The notes beneath the pieces were generated by a model that was given only the letters and a program-made list of their open reading frames with translations, searched no databases and was not told the DNA's origin. From assembly GCA_041396585.1 (NCBI GenBank), contig JAWKYG010000004.1, positions 186,001-250,000 of the forward strand: a DNA stretch of 64,000 nt. The letters run 5' to 3'. The position numbers and the translations under genes were made by a program. Numbering within the stretch: position 1 is the stretch's first letter; each line of letters starts with the position of its first letter. This DNA comes from JAUIAI01 sp041396585 (GTDB lineage Bacteria > Pseudomonadota > Gammaproteobacteria > Burkholderiales > Burkholderiaceae_E). Shown piece by piece: positions 16,449 through 24,073 of the stretch.

Positions 16449-17759
16449 ATGATCCGCACCCTCAAGAAAGCGACCAAGACACCCGAAACCGAAACCGCGA
16501 CCGCCCAGGCGGTGGTCACCGACATGCTCGCCGAGATCCAGAAGAACGGCGAGGATGCGGTACTCGCCTATGCGAAGAAGCTCGACAAATGGGAGGGCAA
16601 TCCGATCGCCACGCGCGCGCAACTCGACGAGAACGCGGGCAAGGTCCCCGAGCAGGTCAAGCGCGACATCGACTTCGCGATCGAACAAGTCTATCGCTTC
16701 GCGAGCGCACAGCGCGATTCCATGCGCGAGTTCGAAACCGAGCTGCATCCCGGAGTGACCGCCGGCCAGCGGGTGTTGCCTGTCAATGTCGCGGGCTGTT
16801 ACGCACCGGCCGGCCGCTACGCACATATTGCCTCGGCCTACATGGGCGTGGCCACTGCCAAGGCGGCGGGCGTACCGAGCATCATCGCCTGCTCGGGGCC
16901 GTTCCGCGGCGGGCCGATGCATCCCTACCTGATGTATGCGTTCGACAAGGCCGGCGCCGACACCATCATGACGCTCGGCGGCGTGCAGGCCATTGCAACC
17001 ATGGCCTATGGCCTGTTCACGGGCAAGCCGGCCGATGTGATCGTGGGCCCGGGCAACAAATTCGTGGCCGAGGCCAAACGCACCCTGTTCGGCAAGGTGG
17101 GCATCGATGTGTTCGCCGGGCCATCCGAGATCGCGATCATCGCCGACGACACCGCCGACCCGGCGATCGTCGCCTCCGACCTCGTCGGCCAGGCCGAGCA
17201 CGGACATGAATCGCCCGCCTGGCTGTTCACCACCTCGGAGAAGCTGGCCAACGAGGTGATGGCGCTGATGCCGGGCCTGATCGACGCGCTGCCGCCGACC
17301 GCGCGCGATGCCGCCGGCGCCGCCTGGCGCGACTACGGCGAGGTCATCGTCTGCGACACGCGCGAGGAAGTGGCGGAGGTCTCCGATCGCTACGCGGCCG
17401 AGCATCTCGAGGTGCAGGCCGCCGATCTCGACTGGTGGCTGAAGACCCTGACCTGCTACGGCTCACTGTTCCTGGGCGAGGAAACCACGGTCGCCTATGG
17501 CGACAAGGCCAGTGGCCCCAATCATGTGCTGCCCACCAAGGGCGCGGCGCGCTACTCCGGCGGCCTGTCGGTACATAAATTCATGAAGACGATCACCTGG
17601 CAGCGCATGACGCGCGAGGCTGCCCGCGATATCGGCGAGGTCACCGCGCGCATCTCGCGCCTGGAAGGCATGGAGGCGCATGCCCGCACCGCCGATGACC
17701 GGCTCGCCAAGTACTACCCGGGTCAGCCCTTCGACCTGGGCGAGCAGGTCGAGGTCTGA
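16449..17759 (+). CDS. hpsN: sulfopropanediol 3-dehydrogenase (histidinol dehydrogenase-like)
   Basis: A 436-residue protein of the histidinol dehydrogenase fold. It has the VNVAGCYAPAGRYAHIASAY and VIVGPGNKFVAEAKRTLFGK segments, the GPSEIAIIADD loop, and DLVGQAEHGHESPAWLFTTS with the metal-binding Gln/His. HpsN is the NAD-dependent enzyme that oxidises (R)-2,3-dihydroxypropane-1-sulfonate at C3 in two steps to (R)-sulfolactate. Neighbouring suyAB would consume that product, which favours HpsN over a biosynthetic HisD; no other his gene is nearby. The SDR gene starts 5 bp after its stop. Confidence 0.85.
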   Translation: MIRTLKKATKTPETETATAQAVVTDMLAEIQKNGEDAVLAYAKKLDKWEGNPIATRAQLDENAGKVPEQVKRDIDFAIEQVYRFASAQRDSMREFETELHPGVTAGQRVLPVNVAGCYAPAGRYAHIASAYMGVATAKAAGVPSIIACSGPFRGGPMHPYLMYAFDKAGADTIMTLGGVQAIATMAYGLFTGKPADVIVGPGNKFVAEAKRTLFGKVGIDVFAGPSEIAIIADDTADPAIVASDLVGQAEHGHESPAWLFTTSEKLANEVMALMPGLIDALPPTARDAAGAAWRDYGEVIVCDTREEVAEVSDRYAAEHLEVQAADLDWWLKTLTCYGSLFLGEETTVAYGDKASGPNHVLPTKGAARYSGGLSVHKFMKTITWQRMTREAARDIGEVTARISRLEGMEAHARTADDRLAKYYPGQPFDLGEQVEV

Positions 17760-17764
17760 GCACC

Positions 17765-18532
17765 ATGGCAAGCCAGACAATGTTTACCCTGTCCGGCCGG
17801 CGCGCGCTGGTCACCGGTGGCAGTTCCGGCATCGGTGAGGCCATGGCGCTGGCCCTGGGCCGCGCCGGTGCGCGCGTGCTTCTGGCGGCGCGCCGCGAGA
17901 CCGAACTCGCGGCGGCGGCCGATCGGCTGCGTGAACAGGGCATCGACGCGCAGGCCCTGTCGGCCGATCTGGCCGATCTGGAGGGCCTTGGCCAGGTTGC
18001 CGCGCGGGCGCGACAGACACTGGGCGGCGTGGACATTCTGATCAATGCCGCCGGAGTGAATCTTCGTCAACCGTTCGAGCAAGTCACCCCGCAGGCCTGG
18101 CAGACGCAGTTGAATCTGCATCTGGGCGCGCCCTTCTTTCTCACGCAGGCGCTGGCCCCGGCCATGCGCGAGCAGCGCTGGGGGCGGATCCTGAACATCG
18201 CGTCATTGCAGAGCATGCGCGCATTTGCCGACAGCGCCCCCTATGGCGCCGGCAAGGGTGGCATCGTGCAACTGACCCGTGCGATCGCCCAGGCCTGGTC
18301 GGCGCACGGCATCACCTGCAATGCGATCGGGCCGGGATTCTTTCCAACCGCACTCACGGCACCGGTATTCGCCGATCAGGCGTTGGCCAGGCGCCACGCA
18401 GACCAGACCTGCATCGGCCGCAACGGCGCCCTCGAGGATCTGCACGGCCCCACGGTGTTCCTATGCAGCGATGCCAGCGCATACATCACCGGCCAGACCC
18501 TGATGGTCGATGGTGGCTATACCGCACGATAG
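17765..18532 (+). CDS. short-chain dehydrogenase/reductase, possible sulfonate-isomer dehydrogenase
   Basis: A 255-residue classical SDR: TGGSSGIGEAMALALGRAGA at the N-terminus for NAD(P), LINAAGVN, and a catalytic Ser/Tyr/Lys set in IASLQSM and YGAGKGG. The C-terminus has ITGQTLMVDGGYTAR. It is the last gene of the sulfonate operon, 5 bp after hpsN. In known dihydroxypropanesulfonate pathways two C2 dehydrogenases (HpsO/HpsP) interconvert the stereoisomers so that HpsN can act; this SDR is a candidate for such a role, but the family alone does not prove it. Confidence 0.8.
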   Translation: MASQTMFTLSGRRALVTGGSSGIGEAMALALGRAGARVLLAARRETELAAAADRLREQGIDAQALSADLADLEGLGQVAARARQTLGGVDILINAAGVNLRQPFEQVTPQAWQTQLNLHLGAPFFLTQALAPAMREQRWGRILNIASLQSMRAFADSAPYGAGKGGIVQLTRAIAQAWSAHGITCNAIGPGFFPTALTAPVFADQALARRHADQTCIGRNGALEDLHGPTVFLCSDASAYITGQTLMVDGGYTAR

Positions 18533-18577
18533 GCTGTGAAGCCCGGGGGGACACGCACCGGACGACCCTTCATGTAA

Positions 18578-18595
18578 GGGCGAATGCATTCGCCC
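18578..18595. repeat. perfect 18-bp palindrome, REP-like
   Basis: GGGCGAATGCATTCGCCC reads identically on both strands and lies in the 224-bp gap after the SDR stop codon. A second, smaller inverted repeat (CGGGC, 6 nt, GCCCG) follows about 35 bp later. The pair resembles a bacterial REP-type intergenic element and could also end the sulfonate operon transcript. No second copy was noticed in this window. Confidence 0.5.
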
Positions 18596-18756
18596 ACGCG
18601 CCCGCCTGACATCCCCGGGCAAGCGAGCCCGACCGGCACTTCCCGAGCATTTTTACTGCGCCGCAATAGTCGGCTCTGAAACATTTCGAAGGCGCCGGAA
18701 ACATTCGGATACACTGACCCCAGACGGGCCGCCGGCCCGGATCTTGGAGTCCGTAT

Positions 18757-19104
18757 ATGAATAAGTCGCAATTCCAGCCTGCACTCGTCGGTGCGGCCGG
18801 GGGTGCCATCCTGATGATGGTCGTCGGTTTCGGCGGTCTGAACTGGCACCTCGGCAATACCGTCGATCGCATGGTCGCGAAGGCGAGCGAGGATTCCATG
18901 GTGGCCGCACTGGCGCCGATCTGTGCTGCAAGGTTCGCCGCTGCGGCCGAGAAAGACGAAGCCGTCACCGCCGATCTCATGAAGGTCAAGTCCTGGCAGC
19001 GCGATGATCATATGAAGGAAGCCGGGTATGCCACCTTCCCGGGAACAGAGGCCAATCGTGATGTCGCCGAAGCTTGTGTCAAGCTGGTGACGGCCGAATC
19101 GTGA
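18757..19104 (+). CDS. hypothetical membrane-anchored periplasmic protein
   Basis: A 115-residue protein with one N-terminal hydrophobic helix (VGAAGGAILMMVVGFGGLNW) and a soluble remainder with two cysteines, presumably facing the periplasm. The region APICAARFAAAAEKDEAV and the C-terminal ANRDVAEACVKLVTAES are reminiscent of small hypothetical proteins common in Alphaproteobacteria, but no function is known. It stands alone with non-coding gaps of about 200 bp on both sides. Confidence 0.6.
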   Translation: MNKSQFQPALVGAAGGAILMMVVGFGGLNWHLGNTVDRMVAKASEDSMVAALAPICAARFAAAAEKDEAVTADLMKVKSWQRDDHMKEAGYATFPGTEANRDVAEACVKLVTAES

Positions 19105-19238
19105 TTTCCGGCCAATTGCGACACGAGCCCTGATGCCAGTGTCGATCCCCATGCGTGGGTCCGCGTCGAATCTCGAATCGTGGAGCCCGCAGGGGCCGAA
19201 GCATCGCGTGCGGGCAGCGATCTGAGCGACACCCCGCA

Positions 19239-19272
19239 ATAGGCATTCGCTTCAGCCCTGGCTGCCTATACT
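19239..19272 (+). promoter_or_regulatory. inverted repeat overlapping a -10-like element before the acyl-CoA dehydrogenase
   Basis: ATAGGCA (19239-19245) and TGCCTAT (19263-19269) form a perfect 7-bp inverted repeat with a 17-bp gap. The right arm overlaps TATACT (19267-19272), a good -10 hexamer. This suits a repressor- or activator-controlled promoter for the dehydrogenase that starts at 19316. Confidence 0.4.
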
Positions 19273-19315
19273 CCCGGGAGCGCTGCCATGATCGGCCCGC
19301 AGCAGGGCGCCGCGC

Positions 19316-21229
19316 ATGCAGACTACCCAAACGCGGGTCACCGCACGAGTCCCGTCGGTGGCTGCAGATCACCTCCTCGCCTCGCGCGCCCCGCTCATGA
19401 ACCGTGCCCACCTGAATTTCCTGCTCGAAGACTGGCTCGAGGTTTCCGCCCTCACCAAACGGCCACGGTTCGCGGAACACTCGCTCGAGACCTTCACAGC
19501 GGTGCTCGATCTCGCGGAGCGGCTCGCCCGCGACAAGTTCGCCCCCTGCTACCGTTTGCTGGACGTCGAGGAGCCGCGATTCGACGGCGAGCGCGTCCAT
19601 CTTCCCCAGGCAACCCATGAGGCGACACGCGCATTCAGCGAATCCGGTCTGATCGCCGCCGGTCAGGACGCCGAGGTCGGTGGGATGCAATTGCCGTATG
19701 TGATCGAGACGGCCGCCAATGCGCATTTCTTCGAAGCGAATGTCTCTGCCGCCGGCTATGCATTGCTCAGCGTCGGCAATGCCAACCTGTTGATGGCCGC
19801 TGGCACCGATGCCCAGCGCCAGGCGTTTGCCCAAGGTGTCTGGGATGGCCGATTCATGGGCACGATGTGCCTCAGTGAACCGCAGGCCGGCTCGGGTCTG
19901 GCCGACATCATCTCGCGCGCCACCCCGGATGGCCAGGATTTCGAGGCAGATGCGCTCGGCCCGCGCTACCGGCTACGTGGCAACAAAATGTGGATCTCGG
20001 CCGGCGAGCATGAACTTTCCGAGAACATCGTGCACCTGGTGCTGGCGAAGATCCCCGACGCCGATGGTCGCCTGCCGCCAGGCGTCAAGGGAATCTCGCT
20101 GTTCATCGTGCCCAAACACCTGGTCGAACCCACCGGGGCGCTTACCGGTGAACGCAACGACGTGGCGCTCGCCGGCCTCAATCACAAGATGGGCTACCGG
20201 GGCACGGTCAACACCTTATTGAACTTCGGCGAGGGCAGGCATCCGGTGCGCGGTGCCGCCGGCGCGATCGGCTACCGCGTCGGCGCACCCGGCGAGGGCC
20301 TGCGCCATATGTTCCTGATGATGAACGAGGCGCGCATCAATGTCGGCCTGGGTGCCACCATGCTGGGCATGGCCGCCTACACGGCCTCACTCGACTATGC
20401 GCGCACCCGCAAGCAGGGGCGCGCCCTGGACGGCGAGCGCACACAGGACGGCCCCGTGCCGATCATCACGCACCCGGATATCCGGCGCATGCTGGTGGCG
20501 CAGAAGGCCTATGCCGAGGGCGCATTCGCGCTCTGTCTCTACGCTGCACGGCTCATCGACGAGCGCCGCACCGGGGCGGCCGATCAGGCCGAGGCCGCCG
20601 GCCATGTGCTGGAGCTGCTCACCCCCATCGTGAAAAGCTGGCCCAGCGAGTTCTGTCTCGAAGGCAACAACATGGCCATCCAGATTCACGGCGGCTATGG
20701 CTACACGCGCGATTTCCCAGTCGAGCAGATCTGGCGCGACAACCGTCTGAACATGATTCACGAAGGCACGCACGGGATCCAGGCGCTCGATCTGCTGCGC
20801 CGCAAGGTTCGCGCCGACGACGGCCGCGCGCTGAATTTATGGTGTGCGCGAATCGAGACCACTTGTCGCAGCGCGCTCGGCGATGATGCGCTGGCCCGGT
20901 ATGCGCAGCCACTGCAGGATGCGGTCGACCGATTGCGCACGGTCGCCGCCTCGGCAGCGCCCGGTTCATCGGCGACAGAAGCTCTGGCCAACGCGACCGC
21001 GTACCTGCAGGCCTTCGGCCATACCGCGATCGCCTGGATCCTGCTCGATGTCGCCTGCGCGGCTTCGGCACGGCTTGCCCGTGGCGACGGAAACGAATCC
21101 ATGCTAAGCGGCCAGTTGTTGAACTGCCGCTATTTCTTCACTTACGAACTGCCCCGGATCACGGCATGGTTGAACCCCGTGCAGGCCCTCGACAGAACCT
21201 GTCTGGACCTGAGCGAAGACTGGTTCTAG
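19316..21229 (+). CDS. acyl-CoA dehydrogenase, DmdC-like long form
   Basis: A flavin acyl-CoA dehydrogenase of up to 637 residues, including the extra C-terminal domain found in DmdC-like and long-chain members. Key segments are TMCLSEPQAGSGLADIISRA, a flavin-binding QIHGGYGYTRDFPVEQIWRD, and the catalytic-glutamate motif IHEGTHGIQALDLLRRK. DmdC acts on 3-methylmercaptopropionyl-CoA, but the same architecture oxidises other acyl-CoAs, so the substrate is open. The ATG at 19316 gives a 27-residue N-terminal extension relative to the ATG at 19397, which may be the true start. It is apparently monocistronic. Confidence 0.85.
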   Translation: MQTTQTRVTARVPSVAADHLLASRAPLMNRAHLNFLLEDWLEVSALTKRPRFAEHSLETFTAVLDLAERLARDKFAPCYRLLDVEEPRFDGERVHLPQATHEATRAFSESGLIAAGQDAEVGGMQLPYVIETAANAHFFEANVSAAGYALLSVGNANLLMAAGTDAQRQAFAQGVWDGRFMGTMCLSEPQAGSGLADIISRATPDGQDFEADALGPRYRLRGNKMWISAGEHELSENIVHLVLAKIPDADGRLPPGVKGISLFIVPKHLVEPTGALTGERNDVALAGLNHKMGYRGTVNTLLNFGEGRHPVRGAAGAIGYRVGAPGEGLRHMFLMMNEARINVGLGATMLGMAAYTASLDYARTRKQGRALDGERTQDGPVPIITHPDIRRMLVAQKAYAEGAFALCLYAARLIDERRTGAADQAEAAGHVLELLTPIVKSWPSEFCLEGNNMAIQIHGGYGYTRDFPVEQIWRDNRLNMIHEGTHGIQALDLLRRKVRADDGRALNLWCARIETTCRSALGDDALARYAQPLQDAVDRLRTVAASAAPGSSATEALANATAYLQAFGHTAIAWILLDVACAASARLARGDGNESMLSGQLLNCRYFFTYELPRITAWLNPVQALDRTCLDLSEDWF

Positions 21230-21316
21230 TGCCCTCGCTCTCGTGTTCTGAGTATGGCCTGGGCAGACGCACGGGCAAACGGAAGCGGCGGCCGATGCAT
21301 GCGCTGCGGGTCAAGG

Positions 21317-21346
21317 TGATCCGAATCGGGTCCGCGCGCGTATAAC
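21317..21346 (+). promoter_or_regulatory. RpoE (ECF) promoter in front of the DUF6134 gene
   Basis: TGATCC at 21317-21322, an 18-bp spacer, and TATAAC at 21341-21346. The -35 and spacing match the known singlet-oxygen RpoE consensus of alphaproteobacteria (TGATCC, about 18 bp, TAAGA-like) and the two sites at 23932-23961 and 23984-24013. The predicted transcript would start about 25 bp before the ATG at 21375. Confidence 0.7.
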
Positions 21347-21374
21347 GCAGAATCAAAACGATCCGGCCGCGAGC

Positions 21375-22130
21375 ATGACCTCCACCCCTCTGTGCGCGAC
21401 ATCGTCCTCGCGCAGGCTGCTCTCCCTGGCTATTCTGGCCACCATCGCAAGCACCAGCCTCGCCGACACGACCGCGGCGCCGCCGGTCGCACCAGCGCCC
21501 TCCGCGGCCACGGCCTGGGATTTCACGGTGATGCTCGATGGCGACACCGTCGGTTCGCATCGTTTCGAGATCGCACCCGATCAGTCGGGCCCGCAGGATC
21601 TGCAGGTGCGCAGTCAGGCCGAGTTCACAGTCAGATTTCTTGGCATCCCGGTCTACCGCTACCGCCATCAGGCGCATGAGAACTGGCGCGCAGGCTGCCT
21701 GCAGGCAATCGTTGCGCGCACGGACGATGATGGCAAGGTCACGGAGATCGACGCCGCCGCTCACGGCAGAAAGCTACGAGTCGTGGTCCGCGGCGCGGAC
21801 GATGGGCGCGATTCGGGCGCACCCTCGCAAGCGCCCGACTGCGCCTGGAGCTTCGCCTATTGGAACCCCGCCCTGTCGTCCCAGCGGCTCTTGCTCGACC
21901 CGGGATCTGGCCGCTTCACCGCGGTGAGGTTCGAGGCGCTGCCCGAGCGGAGAATCGATGTCGACGGCCGTCCAGCGCCTGTGCGCGGGATTCGCTTACT
22001 CGGCACGGATGCGCCGATCGATCTCTGGTACAACGGCGATCGCTGGGTCGGCCTGGATACCTCGGTCGCGGGCGGGCGGGCACTCAGCTATCGACTCAAA
22101 CCCATTGCCAAGGAAACCTCTGATGAATGA
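21375..22130 (+). CDS. secreted DUF6134 family protein
   Basis: A 251-residue protein with a signal peptide (SSRRLLSLAILATIASTSLA) and the DUF6134 start of the mature chain, DFTVMLDGDTVGSHRFEI. The rest is beta-rich (RSQAEFTVRFLGIPVYRYRH) with four cysteines in the precursor. The function of the family is unknown. It is preceded by a predicted RpoE promoter and overlaps the DUF2177 gene by 8 bp, so the two are one transcription unit. In other bacteria DUF6134 genes travel with rpoE-chrR and cyclopropane-synthase-like genes, as here. Confidence 0.82.
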   Translation: MTSTPLCATSSSRRLLSLAILATIASTSLADTTAAPPVAPAPSAATAWDFTVMLDGDTVGSHRFEIAPDQSGPQDLQVRSQAEFTVRFLGIPVYRYRHQAHENWRAGCLQAIVARTDDDGKVTEIDAAAHGRKLRVVVRGADDGRDSGAPSQAPDCAWSFAYWNPALSSQRLLLDPGSGRFTAVRFEALPERRIDVDGRPAPVRGIRLLGTDAPIDLWYNGDRWVGLDTSVAGGRALSYRLKPIAKETSDE

Positions 22131-22557
22131 TGGCGATCTGCCGGTGCGGCGTGCCATGATGGGCTTTGTGATTCTTGCCTTCGTGTTCCTGGTGCTCGAT
22201 GCCGCCTGGCTCACGATCATGGCGGACCAGCTATACCGGCCCGCCCTGGGCGCCCTGATGCGCGCTGACTTCGATTTCTGGGCGGCCGCCGCTTTCTATG
22301 TGATCTACCTGTGCGGCACCTTGTTTTTTGCCGTCGCACCGGCGCGCCGGGCACGGGGTGCTTTCGGGCGGGGCGCCTTCTTCGGATTCGTCACTTATGC
22401 AGCCTATGACCTGACCAACCAGGCGACGCTCGTTGGCTGGCCGTGGCATGTGACGCTGATCGATCTCTGCTGGGGCCCGACCGTGACTTCCGTGAGTGCG
22501 GTACTGGCCTGGCAACTCGCCTACCGCCGTTCACTCGCCAGCCCGACTAACGCCTGA
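22123..22557 (+). CDS. DUF2177 family membrane protein
   Basis: A 144-residue protein with four hydrophobic helices, including FVILAFVFLVLDAAWLTIMA and AAAFYVIYLCGTLFFAVAPA, and the family segment GAFFGFVTYAAYDLTNQATL. The start at 22123 overlaps the end of the DUF6134 gene, indicating coupled translation. No biochemical role is known; co-occurrence with RpoE-ChrR suggests a part in membrane lipid or photooxidative-stress response. Confidence 0.85.
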   Translation: MNDGDLPVRRAMMGFVILAFVFLVLDAAWLTIMADQLYRPALGALMRADFDFWAAAAFYVIYLCGTLFFAVAPARRARGAFGRGAFFGFVTYAAYDLTNQATLVGWPWHVTLIDLCWGPTVTSVSAVLAWQLAYRRSLASPTNA

Positions 22558-22590
22558 ACGCCATGTCGCGCGCGCCCGCCGGCGGCGTTT

Positions 22591-23262
22591 TTACATCCCG
22601 ATCATGCGTCCGAGCACCGAGGCGATGCGCCCTTCGAAACGCAAGCGCCCCCCCAGATAGGCCAGGCAGATGCATTCACCGCTTGGCAACACCGCGGGTT
22701 GGTGATGCACTTCGCCATCGGTTTCGTCAAAATCACCCGGACCGAACACCGAACGGCCGTCATCGAAGGCCCCACTGAGCACCTGGGTGAATTCGATGTC
22801 CGCGTGCGAGTGGCGCGGCAGGCTGCGGCCAGCGCCAATGCGCAGCAAAAACAGGGAACCATCCGGGTCGGCAGGCATCTGCAAGCGACTGAAACTGACA
22901 CCTGGCCCCACCCACCGCCACGGCGTGGCGCGGCAGCCCCGAAGACTCTCGGGCCATACCAGAGCATCGGTCGGCGGCAGGCTTGCCCGCCAGTCGGCGT
23001 GTGGTCGATCGACCGCAGCCACGGGCGCAGGATCGTCGCCGGCGTCGAGACGCTCGAGCGTCTCGATCCAGGCGTCGGCCGATAGCGGCACCGGCTCGGC
23101 CTCTTCCAGAAGGGCGCCACCCAACGCCTGCAGCGTGTGCAAACGCTCGCGGCAATGGTCGCATTGCTCGAGATGAACACTGAGAACGAGCGACTGACCC
23201 GCACCCAGACCGCCAGCGGCCAGGGCTAACAACAGATCATCGCCGGGATGGTGATGAATCAT
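22591..23262 (-). CDS. chrR: ChrR-type zinc anti-sigma factor
   Basis: A 223-residue protein in two domains. The N-terminal zinc-binding anti-sigma domain contains H-x3-C-x2-C as VHLEQCDHC near residue 30. The C-terminal cupin domain contains the HSHADIEF segment. ChrR holds RpoE inactive until singlet oxygen or organic hydroperoxides trigger its loss. Its start overlaps the rpoE stop by 4 bp. In the known system the cupin domain is needed for the stress response and the zinc domain for inhibition; both look intact here. Confidence 0.9.
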   Translation of the reverse strand: MIHHHPGDDLLLALAAGGLGAGQSLVLSVHLEQCDHCRERLHTLQALGGALLEEAEPVPLSADAWIETLERLDAGDDPAPVAAVDRPHADWRASLPPTDALVWPESLRGCRATPWRWVGPGVSFSRLQMPADPDGSLFLLRIGAGRSLPRHSHADIEFTQVLSGAFDDGRSVFGPGDFDETDGEVHHQPAVLPSGECICLAYLGGRLRFEGRIASVLGRMIGM

Positions 23263-23825
23263 GATTCGTACCCATCGAGAAAACGTCTTAACTGCCCTAC
23301 GGCCAGCCTCACTCGCGATTTGACGGTGCCAAGCGGGATCCCGAGCTCGCGGGCGATCTGCGACTGCGGGCGATCCTCGAAAAACGACAGGCGCAGTACC
23401 TGGGCCTGTTCGGCAGGCAGGCGGGCGAGCGCCGCACGGACCTTGCGTTCACGCTCGGCGGCCAGGGCCAAGGCCTCGGGTGCCAGGCCGGCGTCGGCCG
23501 GGAACTGATCCGCGTCCCAGGTTTCGTCGCCCGCATCGGGCTGTGCCGCGGCGCGGCGCAGATGATCGATGCGCAGATTGCGCGCGATCGTGAACAACCA
23601 GGTCGACAGGCGCGCACGCGCGGGGTCGAAGCTCGCCGCCCGGCGCCAGAGCACGACCATCGTCTCCTGGGTGATCTCGTCAGCCAGCGCTTCGGAGGCC
23701 CCCTGACGCATCAGGTAGCCCTTGATCCGTGGCGCGAAGTGGCGAAACAGGCCCGCGAAAGCACGTCGATCCGCCTGATCGCGCACGGCGAGCAGCCATT
23801 CGTTCAGCGATTCTTCGGAAGGCAT
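23259..23825 (-). CDS. rpoE: ECF RNA polymerase sigma factor RpoE (ChrR-controlled group)
   Basis: A 188-residue ECF sigma factor. Region 2 includes FAPRIKGYLMRQGASEALAD, the ITQETMVVLWRRA segment and LSTWLFTIARNLRIDHLRR. Region 4 includes LPAEQAQVLRLSFFEDRPQS and ARELGIPLGTVKSRVRLAVG. The frame stays open to an ATG at 23936, but the predicted autoregulated promoter at 23932-23961 would place the transcript start inside that extension, so ATG 23825 (or 23837) is preferred. It is co-transcribed with chrR and divergent from the lipid-modification operon. Confidence 0.9.
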   Translation of the reverse strand: MPSEESLNEWLLAVRDQADRRAFAGLFRHFAPRIKGYLMRQGASEALADEITQETMVVLWRRAASFDPARARLSTWLFTIARNLRIDHLRRAAAQPDAGDETWDADQFPADAGLAPEALALAAERERKVRAALARLPAEQAQVLRLSFFEDRPQSQIARELGIPLGTVKSRVRLAVGQLRRFLDGYES

Positions 23826-23931
23826 GCCCGACCCCATGCGGTCACCGACTACCGGGCCGACATGCGCCGGGGAACGCCGGCGCGAGCCAGGGGCATGCGA
23901 TGCCAGACCTTGATGAACATGGACCATGCCT

Positions 23932-23961
23932 GTCATACGTGATGCAGCCCCGATTGGATCA
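23932..23961 (-). promoter_or_regulatory. autoregulated RpoE promoter of rpoE-chrR
   Basis: Read on the minus strand: TGATCC (complement of 23956-23961), 18 bp, TATGAC (complement of 23932-23937). The -35 element and spacing are identical to the sites at 23984-24013 and 21317-21346, which strongly suggests that RpoE transcribes its own operon. Confidence 0.7.
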
Positions 23962-23983
23962 CAAAAGAAATTTCCCGCGCCGG

Positions 23984-24013
23984 TGATCCATCGGCGTGCC
24001 CGGGTCGTACAAG
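23984..24013 (+). promoter_or_regulatory. RpoE promoter of the lipid-modification operon
   Basis: TGATCC at 23984-23989, 18 bp, TACAAG at 24008-24013. It is back to back with the rpoE promoter, with 22 bp between the two -35 elements. The transcript would begin near 24020, which supports the ATG at 24074 rather than an in-frame ATG at 23996. Confidence 0.68.
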
Positions 24014-24073
24014 CATGGAAATGCCGAGGTCATCCGCCCGACATGCGGGCGGCCGATCATTCCAGGAGGGCTC

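Noticed and set aside
16449..17759. Biosynthetic histidinol dehydrogenase (hisD)
   Set aside because: No his genes nearby, and the sulfo-lyase and TRAP context fits HpsN better; phylogeny would settle it.
23825..23936. Longer rpoE product starting at 23936
   Set aside because: The predicted autoregulated promoter overlaps this extension, and the added residues are not sigma-like.
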